IMG/VR virus record: IMGVR_UViG_3300034095_000282
Location: 1 to 40,613 of that record
Reading direction: 5' to 3' (one strand)
Length of the DNA stretch: 40,613 bases
Source: a virus
Position numbers and translations under genes: made by a program. This document shows, piece by piece, positions 26,436-33,097 of the stretch (the stretch's first letter is position 1; each line of letters opens with the position of its first letter). The notes under the pieces are model-generated. The model was not told where the DNA came from, made no database searches, and saw only the letters and a list, made by a program, of their open reading frames with translations.

Positions 26436-26443
26436 CAAATTTA
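26436..26443 (-). promoter_or_regulatory. -7 promoter box (TAAATTTG on the minus strand)
   Basis: Perfect TAnnTTTG, 22 bases before the PD-(D/E)XK nuclease start. It overlaps the last codons of the 34-aa membrane ORF. A TTTTG lies upstream but only 14 bases away, too close for a standard -33 box. Confidence 0.45.
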
Positions 26444-26545
26444 CTTATAAAGAATAACAAAACCTAATATAATTATTAAAATTAACATTCCGATTCCAAC
26501 TTTTTTAGACTGTCTTATTATAAAATCATATTCTTCTTTATCCAT
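26441..26545 (-). CDS. Tiny membrane protein, 34 aa
   Basis: A short ORF with a charged start (MDKEEYDFIIRQSKK) and one hydrophobic helix (VGIGMLILIIILGFVILY) ending in Lys. It overlaps the end of the zinc-ribbon ORF upstream by 8 bases, a coupling pattern common among these genes. Function unknown; a phage membrane accessory or holin-like role cannot be told apart by sequence. Confidence 0.5.
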   Translation of the reverse strand: MDKEEYDFIIRQSKKVGIGMLILIIILGFVILYK

Positions 26546-26687
26546 TTTTATTAGTTTTAGCTTTATGTTTTTCCTCACATTTAGTTGAGCAGTACAGATC
26601 ATCTGTAAAACCAACTGATATTATCTTACTACAGCAGTAGCAAATAGTAGCTCCATTTCCATTGTTAAATTTGTGAATTGGCTTCAT
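26538..26687 (-). CDS. Small zinc-ribbon protein, 49 aa
   Basis: Starts MKPIHKFNNGNGATICYCCS and carries two cysteine clusters (CYCC at 16-19 and CSTKC at 33-37), followed by a basic tail. This is the layout of a single zinc ribbon, and similar tiny proteins are frequent in Bacteroidetes phages as far as I recall. It overlaps the end of the preceding 90-aa gene by 23 bases. Function unknown. Confidence 0.6.
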   Translation of the reverse strand: MKPIHKFNNGNGATICYCCSKIISVGFTDDLYCSTKCEEKHKAKTNKNG

Positions 26688-26937
26688 CTTGTTTTTTCAT
26701 ATATTCTTTAATATCTCCTATTGTATATATACCTTGCTGTGAGTTATCTAAAGCATATACTTTTGCATCATCAATTAAATATGGTCCTACAGCATTTAGC
26801 CAACGACTATTTTTCATAGTTCTAAACCAAATAGGTTCAAAAACATTTTCTGATATATAATCAAGCAATTCTCCTTCATCATCAACAATTTTGTTGTGAT
26901 CTATTCCCTCTCTTAATATTCCAAATGTTGTACTCAT
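26665..26937 (-). CDS. Hypothetical protein, 90 aa
   Basis: Unrecognised. Acidic, with EGELLDYISENVFEPIWFRT at about 21-40, a Trp-containing segment (SRWLNAVGPYLIDDAKVYAL) and a helical end (YTIGDIKEYMKKQDE). It has no membrane segment or metal site. It shares 4 bases with the upstream 67-aa gene and overlaps the zinc-ribbon ORF, so it belongs to the same run of coupled small genes. Confidence 0.65.
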   Translation of the reverse strand: MSTTFGILREGIDHNKIVDDEGELLDYISENVFEPIWFRTMKNSRWLNAVGPYLIDDAKVYALDNSQQGIYTIGDIKEYMKKQDEANSQI

Positions 26938-27137
26938 AATTTTTGTATTTCTTTTTTTACATTCATCCAGTAAGCCATAGTTGAATGGACATCAGTATTA
27001 AATGGATTGCTATGTGGGTTTGATGTTATTATATAATCAACTGCTAATAACGCACATTGTTTAGCATCATAATTACCACCTCCTACAACCATATCCATTT
27101 TGTCAACTAACTCTTTCGCCTTTTCTTTTTCTGTCAT
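26934..27137 (-). CDS. Hypothetical protein, 67 aa
   Basis: Begins MTEKEKAKELVDKMDMVVGG and continues with YDAKQCALLAVDYII, a pattern I have met as a small conserved hypothetical in Bacteroidetes phages: two helices joined by a short loop, then a C-terminal amphipathic helix (YWMNVKKEIQKL). No function is known to me. The start overlaps the tail of the frameshifted ORF just upstream. Confidence 0.65.
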   Translation of the reverse strand: MTEKEKAKELVDKMDMVVGGGNYDAKQCALLAVDYIITSNPHSNPFNTDVHSTMAYWMNVKKEIQKL

Positions 27138-27280
27138 TTTTTATTATTATTATCATTATCATTATTACTATTATCATTCCAAAAAATACACTTTCAATAG
27201 GTAAAGATGGAATACAATCTTTGTGGTTTGGATGCTCTATGCACCAACAATTACTTTTAGGTGGGGCAAGGTGGTTTCAT
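27103..27280 (-). pseudogene. Frameshifted Cys-rich single-span membrane protein
   Basis: From the ATG at 27280 the frame reads MKPPCPT and stops. One base more in the run of four C (27263-27266 on the plus strand, G4) would join it to an open frame reading PPKSNCWCIEHPNHKDC, then IPSLPIESVFFG, a hydrophobic stretch (MIIVIMIMIIII) and a basic tail. The joined product would be a coherent ~58-aa protein: Cys-rich outer part, one membrane helix, positive inner end. Either it is broken, the base count is a sequencing error, or a frameshift is used. No alternative ATG/GTG/TTG start occurs in the second frame upstream of the Cys motif. Confidence 0.45.
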
Positions 27281-27285
27281 ATATT

Positions 27286-28077
27286 TTATTTAATACTAAT
27301 TATTTTTAATTGTTCAATTTTAAAATAAACCCTAGATATATTTCTCCAATCTTTTATATATATTGGTATTAATTTCTTCTTGTTTCTTTCTCCAATTTTA
27401 ATAATATGTTTTACTAAATTATCCGTTGTGAAATCTTCAAGCGTTTCTATTCCATAATACCTACTAACAAAATCAAGTCTTTTGAATCTTTTATGTCCAA
27501 GTTCTCCAAGTGTTATTATCAATCCTTTTTTAGCCATTTTAATTGCCAAATCAAAACAATCATAAGCACTTCCAAAAGGATCTAAATCTATCAAGTCATA
27601 CTTATTATTTTCATAATACAATTTATGTACTAATTTTTCAGCTTTTTCTGAATAATGACTACTTATATTTTTATTTTCATCATTAGTGTAAATATTATCA
27701 ACTTTACCACTGTAAAACGAAGGATGTCCGCTAAATAAATCAAGTACACTTTTAGGTTTTATATATATTAGAAATAATTCATTTGTTCTATATTTATCTT
27801 CTCTATGCTTATCATTATAAGAAACACCATCTTTTTTTCCAAGTCTTTTTATTTTAATTGAAACTTGCGTAACATCTCTGTCGATACATTCTGCAATTTG
27901 CTTAATATTAAATCCTTTTTCTTTTAACATATTTACCCATTCAATTTCTTTTTCAGTCCACTTACGAGGCTGAAATTTAGTAAGTCCTCCATTCTTTGTG
28001 TACTTACCTTTATAATCATTTGGCATCAAGTAAGGATTGATTGACATATTGATTAATTCTTTTTCTTTTAGTGTCAT
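27286..28077 (-). CDS. HTH plus Trm1-like methyltransferase
   Basis: 263 aa with two parts. Residues 36-80 (RKWTEKEIEWVNMLKEKGFN, then IKQIAECIDRDVTQ) look like a Myb/SANT-type or HTH DNA-binding domain. Residues 105-260 are a Rossmann methyltransferase: SAM-binding VLDLFSG (111-117), an acidic residue after the second strand (TNDEN, 131-135) and LIDLDPFGSAYD (162-173). DPFGS is the motif IV of Trm1-type guanine-N2 tRNA methyltransferases, and GLIITLGELGHKR follows where Trm1 has its next strand. The substrate is open: a tRNA methylase rarely has an HTH, so DNA methylation is possible. It overlaps the 114-aa gene by 4 bases. Confidence 0.6.
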   Translation of the reverse strand: MTLKEKELINMSINPYLMPNDYKGKYTKNGGLTKFQPRKWTEKEIEWVNMLKEKGFNIKQIAECIDRDVTQVSIKIKRLGKKDGVSYNDKHREDKYRTNELFLIYIKPKSVLDLFSGHPSFYSGKVDNIYTNDENKNISSHYSEKAEKLVHKLYYENNKYDLIDLDPFGSAYDCFDLAIKMAKKGLIITLGELGHKRFKRLDFVSRYYGIETLEDFTTDNLVKHIIKIGERNKKKLIPIYIKDWRNISRVYFKIEQLKIISIK

Positions 28078-28418
28078 AGTCCTTTTTCTTTTTTATACGT
28101 TTCTAATAGTTCTTTAGTTAGATAAGTTTCATCATATTTACTTTTTGCATGTAACATTTCTCCATTAACATTTCTGTTCTTGTCATGATACTTAGTACAC
28201 CACTCAGCAAATCCAATAGCAAAATCATCTATATCTTCAAATGGATTGTTTAAATACAAAGACTTATACTTATCTCTGCATCCCCACATGCCGTCTGTTG
28301 TGTAAGATGCCCATCCATCTACCATTATCGGGTAGTTTTTTGTATCTGATATACTAGTCACAAGTGCGTAACCTGTCTGCATAGTCCAAACTATATCTCC
28401 TACTTTTAAATGTTCCAT
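28074..28418 (-). CDS. Hypothetical protein, 114 aa
   Basis: Unrecognised. A short beta-rich N-terminal part (LKVGDIVWTMQTGYALVTSI at 4-23) could be an SH3/KOW-like barrel; the middle is aromatic (GMWGCRDKYKSLYL) and the end is a charged helix. It is linked by a 4-base overlap to the methyltransferase gene and lies 5 bases after the oxygenase-like gene. No catalytic pattern is visible. Confidence 0.65.
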   Translation of the reverse strand: MEHLKVGDIVWTMQTGYALVTSISDTKNYPIMVDGWASYTTDGMWGCRDKYKSLYLNNPFEDIDDFAIGFAEWCTKYHDKNRNVNGEMLHAKSKYDETYLTKELLETYKKEKGL

Positions 28419-28423
28419 ACTTA

Positions 28424-28960
28424 TTATTTTAAAAATGCTACTAATACATATCTAACACCACCAGTTATCTTATAAGGATATTTAGAATGAAACATATTGC
28501 AATCATATACAATAGCTCTATTTGGTTTTGAATGTATATAAGAAACTAGATCCCATTTACTCAAATCATTACTATCTTCAAGTAGCAATCTATTGAACTC
28601 AACCTCATCTGAATTAAATACCCAACCATGTTCTTGGTGTCTATAAAAAGCAGTACCATTCTCGTCAACCTCTCCTTCTTCATTAAGATACAATACCATA
28701 GCCTTATGTGGTTTAAGTCCTGCTATGATTCCATCACAATGTATTCTTGGGTCTTCATCGAATCCTTCATAAGCTCTTCTAATGAATGTAAGTATAGGTC
28801 TTCCATGTTCGTTAGATATAAATTCTTTTACATCATCTGGGGTCTCTATATAAGAGAATAGCTTTTCTCCTGAATCAAATTCTTTAAACTCAGAGGTCAA
28901 TACATAATCTCTGAGTTTTAAAAACATTTCTTTTGGTAAATAATCTTCTGTTATATTCAT
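28424..28960 (-). CDS. 2OG-Fe(II) oxygenase-like protein (DUF6445 type)
   Basis: 178 aa. It has the facial triad expected of 2-oxoglutarate/Fe(II) oxygenases: HCD (His74-x-Asp76), a distal His158 in MFHSKYPY, and Arg170 in GGVRYVLVAF to bind 2-oxoglutarate. Between them lies the usual beta-strand pattern MVLYLNEEGEVDENGTAFY. Proteins of this kind hydroxylate peptides, small molecules or nucleic acids; the substrate here is unknown. It overlaps thyX upstream by 4 bases, and the pairing suggests, without proving, work on nucleotides or DNA. Confidence 0.65.
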   Translation of the reverse strand: MNITEDYLPKEMFLKLRDYVLTSEFKEFDSGEKLFSYIETPDDVKEFISNEHGRPILTFIRRAYEGFDEDPRIHCDGIIAGLKPHKAMVLYLNEEGEVDENGTAFYRHQEHGWVFNSDEVEFNRLLLEDSNDLSKWDLVSYIHSKPNRAIVYDCNMFHSKYPYKITGGVRYVLVAFLK

Positions 28961-29604
28961 AACTTAAATGCTTTAATTGTATGTTCAAACGGGTTGCCAT
29001 CAATATCCTTAACAAGTTCTAACATTTCTGTTACTATATCTCTAGTTTCTTTTTGTGTATCTTCTTTTAAACGAAGATTACACATGTGAAAAAATGCTAG
29101 TAAACTACCAGTCCATATAAACTCAGTTTCTAAAGATAAAGGTAATACAGAACGAGCTTGTTCTTTTGATATACCTAAATCAAGCAAGTCTATGTACGCT
29201 TTTTTACACCACTCTATAACTTTAGATTGTATTTGTTTAGCATGTTCATTATCAGCACCGTTTAAATTTTCTCCTGAACCTTGCTTACTACTTTTTGACT
29301 GCAATCTAAATTGTTCAATCTTATAGTAGCTATCTGAGAAATCCACATAACGACCTGATATACTATTTACAGAAATACCTACTTGATGTTTGTGTAATTG
29401 TCTTTCCACATATATAGGGCATTTAATCCTAAATTGTAGTTGAGGATGTCTAAATGGACTTGTGTGTTTGTGATTTACTAAATAGTTAATCAATTTGCTA
29501 TTTTGTTCTTCTGTATAGTTGTTGGATTCTTTTCCGTAGCTAACACGAGCTACATTTGAAACCATTTCATCACTTCCGTAATGTGATAATAATTCAATAC
29601 TCAT
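28957..29604 (-). CDS. thyX: Flavin-dependent thymidylate synthase ThyX
   Basis: 215 aa, the normal ThyX length. ThyX makes dTMP from dUMP with FAD, NADPH and methylene-tetrahydrofolate, supplying the thymine needed by an AT-rich phage. The signature region is at 68-86 (RQLHKHQVGISVNSISGRY); the final SxRY-type part is intact, while the RHR of the classical RHRx7S motif is replaced by a KHQ-type sequence, as I recall from many phage ThyX proteins. HTSPFRHPQLQF at 47-58 is the conserved early substrate/FAD loop. It is translationally coupled to the oxygenase-like gene. Confidence 0.9.
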   Translation of the reverse strand: MSIELLSHYGSDEMVSNVARVSYGKESNNYTEEQNSKLINYLVNHKHTSPFRHPQLQFRIKCPIYVERQLHKHQVGISVNSISGRYVDFSDSYYKIEQFRLQSKSSKQGSGENLNGADNEHAKQIQSKVIEWCKKAYIDLLDLGISKEQARSVLPLSLETEFIWTGSLLAFFHMCNLRLKEDTQKETRDIVTEMLELVKDIDGNPFEHTIKAFKL

Positions 29605-29606
29605 AA

Positions 29607-29702
29607 TTACTTTCTATTTATATTCTCAATTAATACTCCAACATATATCAAGCAAAATGATATTAGTGCTATTGCTAAAATAATCTGTGTGTTACATAAC
29701 AT
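29607..29702 (-). CDS. Tiny membrane protein, 31 aa
   Basis: The ATG overlaps the stop of the 81-aa gene. The product is almost one hydrophobic helix (IILAIALISFCLIYVGVLI) with a short polar start and a basic end (ENINRK). It ends 2 bases before thyX. Function unknown; real coding is suggested by the coupling, but the ORF is short. Confidence 0.45.
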   Translation of the reverse strand: MLCNTQIILAIALISFCLIYVGVLIENINRK

Positions 29703-29937
29703 ATTCATCTATATTTATATTATAATTATTAAGTATCTCAAGTACCTCATCGGCATATCCATCAATACCATCGAACACGTCATTATTGGTGTCGTCTTGG
29801 TTCTCAAACATTCTTTCCATCTTCTTTCTAAGTCGTAGAATGTCATTGATTGCAAATACAAAATCATCTGCTTTCATACATCTTTTAAACAAGATCTGGT
29901 CTTCAATACTTTCATTAAAACTAATCGTGTACTTCAT
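29692..29937 (-). CDS. Hypothetical acidic protein, 81 aa
   Basis: Unrecognised. Starts MKYTISFNESIEDQILFKRC, then a helix with FAINDILRLRKKMERMF (28-44) and an acidic end with DDTNNDVFDGIDGYADEVLE. No membrane segment or metal-binding site. It overlaps the 41-aa ORF upstream and the 31-aa membrane ORF downstream. Confidence 0.6.
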   Translation of the reverse strand: MKYTISFNESIEDQILFKRCMKADDFVFAINDILRLRKKMERMFENQDDTNNDVFDGIDGYADEVLEILNNYNINIDEYVM

Positions 29938-30046
29938 AATTAATTTGTTTTATTATTTTACGATACAATTTATTTATCCTCTCTGAATTATGACCACGTT
30001 TGTAATAGTAATCCAAAACTTTTTGTATTCTATCTATTGGTTTCAT
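29921..30046 (-). CDS. Small basic protein, 41 aa
   Basis: A short ORF reading MKPIDRIQKVLDYYYKRGHN, then SERINKLYRKIIKQIN. It would form two amphipathic helices with a strong positive charge, a shape common in tiny nucleic-acid-binding or regulatory proteins. It overlaps the start of the 81-aa gene by 17 bases and begins 4 bases after the DUF3310 gene ends. Function unknown. Confidence 0.5.
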   Translation of the reverse strand: MKPIDRIQKVLDYYYKRGHNSERINKLYRKIIKQINYEVHD

Positions 30047-30049
30047 TAG

Positions 30050-30400
30050 TTACTTATTTAGCTTTTCATATTCATTTTCAAATCTATGACCCTGCTCTTT
30101 TAAATACAACTCTAAAACCACGATTGACTTTTTAATGTCAGATATAAACTCTCCTTTCTTCTCAGCTCTCTCTAATCTCTTAATGGCATCTGTGATATAA
30201 GGATTCCATCCTCTCTCATTAGCTACTTTGTATAAACTTCCTTTACTATTGTCATAATGAGATGGAGTAACTATTTCTTCAGATGATTCGGCAGCCTCTC
30301 TTCTTTTCATTAATTCATTTATGCTTAATATTTCGTGACTATATCCAGTGTTGTACGTTGTGTTGTACATGTTTTCACTTAGTGTTTTGTTAGCTCCCAT
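30050..30400 (-). CDS. DUF3310-type protein ('nucleotide kinase' family)
   Basis: 116 aa. Residues 45-108 carry the DUF3310 layout: TPSHY early (45-49), then a helix with the ITDAIKRLERAEKKG core (69-83) and DIKKSIVVLELYLKEQ (87-102). In this family the HY pair and the kRl-r--kkg pattern are the hallmarks; members are called nucleotide kinases in phage annotation, though the activity has hardly been shown. The N-terminal 40 residues are polar and probably disordered. It sits with ThyX in the nucleotide-metabolism part of the block. Confidence 0.7.
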   Translation of the reverse strand: MGANKTLSENMYNTTYNTGYSHEILSINELMKRREAAESSEEIVTPSHYDNSKGSLYKVANERGWNPYITDAIKRLERAEKKGEFISDIKKSIVVLELYLKEQGHRFENEYEKLNK

Positions 30401-30548
30401 AATTTACAGTTGTTGATTGTGATACTTTTATCTCGTTAATAATCTCTTGTCTAATAATAGTTAATTCATTAAGCAAATATAGGTTTTCTGCTGCACTTGC
30501 GTAATCAATTAGGGTATTTATTTTGTCTAATACATTTATTTTTTTCAT
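30390..30548 (-). CDS. Hypothetical helical protein, 52 aa
   Basis: Begins MKKINVLDKINTLIDYASAA, with continuing heptad-like Leu/Ile spacing (LYLLNELTIIRQEIINEIKV), so a helical hairpin or coiled coil is likely. It ends inside the first codons of the DUF3310 gene (11-base overlap). Its start follows an A-rich leader. No known function. Confidence 0.5.
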   Translation of the reverse strand: MKKINVLDKINTLIDYASAAENLYLLNELTIIRQEIINEIKVSQSTTVNYGS

Positions 30549-30566
30549 GTCTATTCTTTTAAGTTA

Positions 30567-30977
30567 TTAATATTCTAAGATGCCAGAATCACGAATAAGT
30601 TCATACAATTTTGTTTTCTTTGGCTTTGTTAACGTAGTCTCATCAATGATTTCTTTAAGAGTATCTTTCCTTGCAGAAATATCTAAGACATTAGTTCCTT
30701 GTAAAGAACTCTCTATCCTTGTACACAATTCATTAACAACAGTAGCACCTTTCTTCATGTGCTCCTCTTCGTCTTTATCTTTAGGAGTAATAAGTTTACT
30801 AACATACTCCTCGATGTGAGGTATAACTGTGTTTAAAGACTGCTTTGCTTTCTGAACTAGTAGTCCATTTTTATTCATAATTTCAAATCTCTCTAATAGA
30901 GATACTGATAACGAAAGGCTTTGTATTACAACATCGCTCAATTCTTGAGACGATAGTTTTTCTAATGATGATTCCAT
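30567..30977 (-). CDS. Hypothetical helical protein, 136 aa
   Basis: Unrecognised all-helical protein (LSSQELSDVVIQSLSLSVSL at 8-27; a charged middle with KDKDEEEHMKKGA; end with KPKKTKLYELIRDSGI). There are no metal-binding or catalytic patterns. It lies 5 bases from the 106-aa gene and continues the primase-helicase transcript, so a link to replication is possible. Confidence 0.65.
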   Translation of the reverse strand: MESSLEKLSSQELSDVVIQSLSLSVSLLERFEIMNKNGLLVQKAKQSLNTVIPHIEEYVSKLITPKDKDEEEHMKKGATVVNELCTRIESSLQGTNVLDISARKDTLKEIIDETTLTKPKKTKLYELIRDSGILEY

Positions 30978-30982
30978 AACTT

Positions 30983-31303
30983 TTATTTTTTAAATTGTTT
31001 CCATTGTTCTAAATGCTCATCTAATTTTTCAACTCCATACTCAGTATTCAAAAGTCCATTTCTACACCAGTCTCCAAATGATTTCATATCTTCCTCACTA
31101 TACATTCTTTCAGCTTGGTAATTAGCACCATTAATAAATGCTAATCTTCTTATTAAAGATTCTTCTGCTGTCCATATACCTAAATGATATAACCTTTCAG
31201 CAGCTTCTTCAAGAGTGGTTTCTTGTTTAGGTTCATCATACAATCCCAATTCTTCATCTGATTTCATCATATCAATAAGATGCTGTTTTTGTTTTTCTTT
31301 CAT
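30983..31303 (-). CDS. Hypothetical protein, 106 aa
   Basis: The start is placed at the ATG at 31303 (MKEKQKQHLIDMM), just beyond the end of the primase-helicase gene and after an A/T-rich leader; an in-frame ATG 42 bases further upstream would overlap the primase gene and add an unlikely hydrophobic segment. Acidic, with EEAAERLYHLGIWTAEESLI at about 31-50 and Trp/Cys near the end (DWCRNGLLNTEYGV). The pattern is known to me from conserved Bacteroidetes phage hypotheticals without function. Confidence 0.65.
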   Translation of the reverse strand: MKEKQKQHLIDMMKSDEELGLYDEPKQETTLEEAAERLYHLGIWTAEESLIRRLAFINGANYQAERMYSEEDMKSFGDWCRNGLLNTEYGVEKLDEHLEQWKQFKK

Positions 31304-31313
31304 AGTTTTAATT

Positions 31314-33095
31314 TTAAAATGGAATATCGTTAACATCAAAAGCATCTAATGGACTAATGAATGGTAACTTTGTTTCTGTTATTATTTCTTTTGTTGTTTC
31401 TATATTAGAATAAATAGAATTATTTCCTATGATAAATGGTAATCCAGTTGAATTATCTACATCATATTCAAACTTATCTATTGGGAATCCTCTTGTGTGT
31501 GTAAACGTAGCAGTTACAACTCCATCGTTATTCAACACAGAGCAAACCGTCTCAGCTTTCTTAAGCATAGAAGATCCGATATGACCTACAGCCTTAGATG
31601 TTCCGTAGTTAGAGTGAAGGATTGTAGTCAAGTGAAATTGCTTATCATCTGTCCACTTCATAATCTTCTGAATAGCTTTCTGACTCTCCTTTAAATCATT
31701 AAAGTCATCAACTAAATCCGCAAGACCATCTATACCTACAAGACCAATGTTATCTTTAATATCGCTCTCATAAATCAACCACTCTATAAACTCTAATCTC
31801 TGCTTAGGTTCGTATGGTCTTAGTGCAAATGGTTTATAGTATTCATAGTTATCTTGACCAATCATCCTCATGACTCTTTTAAATACGTTTTGAGCGTGAA
31901 AAGCACTCTGTTCAGTGTCTATGTCCACCACGAAGCAATCTCTGTCTCTATGACTCTTAATTGAAGCTGCATATCTATTTGAATTGCCACCTATGTAAGA
32001 TGCCATTATCATAGACTTTAAGAATGTCTTCTTAGATTTAGATGCACCAACTATGCAAGAGAAGTTTCCGTATGTTCCAAATGGTATAGGGAATACTTTG
32101 TTTCCTAGCGTATGTTCTCCGATACTAATAGCCACTGGAGGATACTCTATCTTCTTCGTTACATCTACAAAAGCACTATCGTAAATGTTATGGAAGTTAA
32201 CCTTTACTTTGGTTTCTACCTCTATTGAAGATGGTTGGTATGCTTCAAACGTAGACTCATCACTAAATGATTTGGTATTGAATAAGTGAGACTTTCTATA
32301 AGCACTCTCTACACAGCTCTTGATTTCTTCTTCATCAAAACCTGCACTGGCGAACTGCATTGTAATTCCTTTAGCCTCCATCTCTGAGATACCAAATTCA
32401 TTAAGAGCCATAGATAATATATAAACATTTCTATTTCTCTCTCCTTCAACCATTCCATATTTATCATCCCACCATTTCAATAATCCCTTAACAACTCTGT
32501 CGTTGTCTTGAACAATTACTGATGATGCACTTACTTTAGATGATAATTCTTTTGGCTTTGCCTTAGTTGAGAACACAAAGCTATCTTTGTTTATGAAGAT
32601 TTCAGAATCAGAACTCATATAGCAGATTCTACTTTCATTAACACAACTCTCATCAAAATAAGGAGAGTTATAGTGTTCTTTAAGACCATTGAAATATGAT
32701 CTGTGATTGTCGTGGTCAGTTGGTATCTTAACAATAACCTTTAGTCCATCTCCACTTGGAGATATAAATACTGAATATGTGTATTTGTCTTTAACTAAAT
32801 AGTTTCTGTAAAATGTTAATGAATCTTCATTCTCAAATCCATCAAAGTCTAAGCATATAAAACCACTATGTTGAACCAGTGCATTATCTGCTCTGCTACT
32901 AAACTCTCCAGAGAATAGAACGCAAGGTAACTTCTTCTTAAGAACATTACGACTGCTTTTATCTCTCTCTTGTCTGATAGAGTAAACTAAATCCTTACAC
33001 GCCTCCTCTTGTATTCTTTGTAGAACGTAATCAACTTCTACATACTTTGGAGAGTTAAGAGAGTATAGATCTCTAAATACTGTTACTTTACTCAT
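31314..33095 (-). CDS. Primase-helicase-like replication protein
   Basis: 593 aa. Residues 1-180 match the BT4734-like/VirE N-terminal primase fold, with the acidic pair in CLDFDG (81-86) and ISPSGDGLKVIV (111-122). A helical linker follows, then a RecA/RepA-like helicase domain: P-loop GASKSKKT (350-357), VDIDTE (390-395) and GLVGIDGLADL (451-461, Walker B), and a later HSNYGTS. The Walker A motif lacks the usual Gly before Lys-Thr, a variant I have seen in Bacteroidetes relatives. The last residues, DVNDIPF, resemble an SSB C-terminal tip. It lies 2 bases after the initiator gene and is probably the replisome's priming and unwinding protein. Confidence 0.75.
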   Translation of the reverse strand: MSKVTVFRDLYSLNSPKYVEVDYVLQRIQEEACKDLVYSIRQERDKSSRNVLKKKLPCVLFSGEFSSRADNALVQHSGFICLDFDGFENEDSLTFYRNYLVKDKYTYSVFISPSGDGLKVIVKIPTDHDNHRSYFNGLKEHYNSPYFDESCVNESRICYMSSDSEIFINKDSFVFSTKAKPKELSSKVSASSVIVQDNDRVVKGLLKWWDDKYGMVEGERNRNVYILSMALNEFGISEMEAKGITMQFASAGFDEEEIKSCVESAYRKSHLFNTKSFSDESTFEAYQPSSIEVETKVKVNFHNIYDSAFVDVTKKIEYPPVAISIGEHTLGNKVFPIPFGTYGNFSCIVGASKSKKTFLKSMIMASYIGGNSNRYAASIKSHRDRDCFVVDIDTEQSAFHAQNVFKRVMRMIGQDNYEYYKPFALRPYEPKQRLEFIEWLIYESDIKDNIGLVGIDGLADLVDDFNDLKESQKAIQKIMKWTDDKQFHLTTILHSNYGTSKAVGHIGSSMLKKAETVCSVLNNDGVVTATFTHTRGFPIDKFEYDVDNSTGLPFIIGNNSIYSNIETTKEIITETKLPFISPLDAFDVNDIPF

Positions 33096-33097
33096 GA

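Noticed and set aside
27138-27180. ATT/ATC-rich repeat as a microsatellite or regulatory site
   Set aside because: It encodes the hydrophobic stretch of the frameshifted membrane ORF, which explains the repeated ATA codons.
31304-31345. Upstream ATG extending the 106-aa gene by 14 residues
   Set aside because: It would overlap the end of the primase-helicase gene and add an odd hydrophobic start; the ATG at 31303 has a proper A/T-rich leader.
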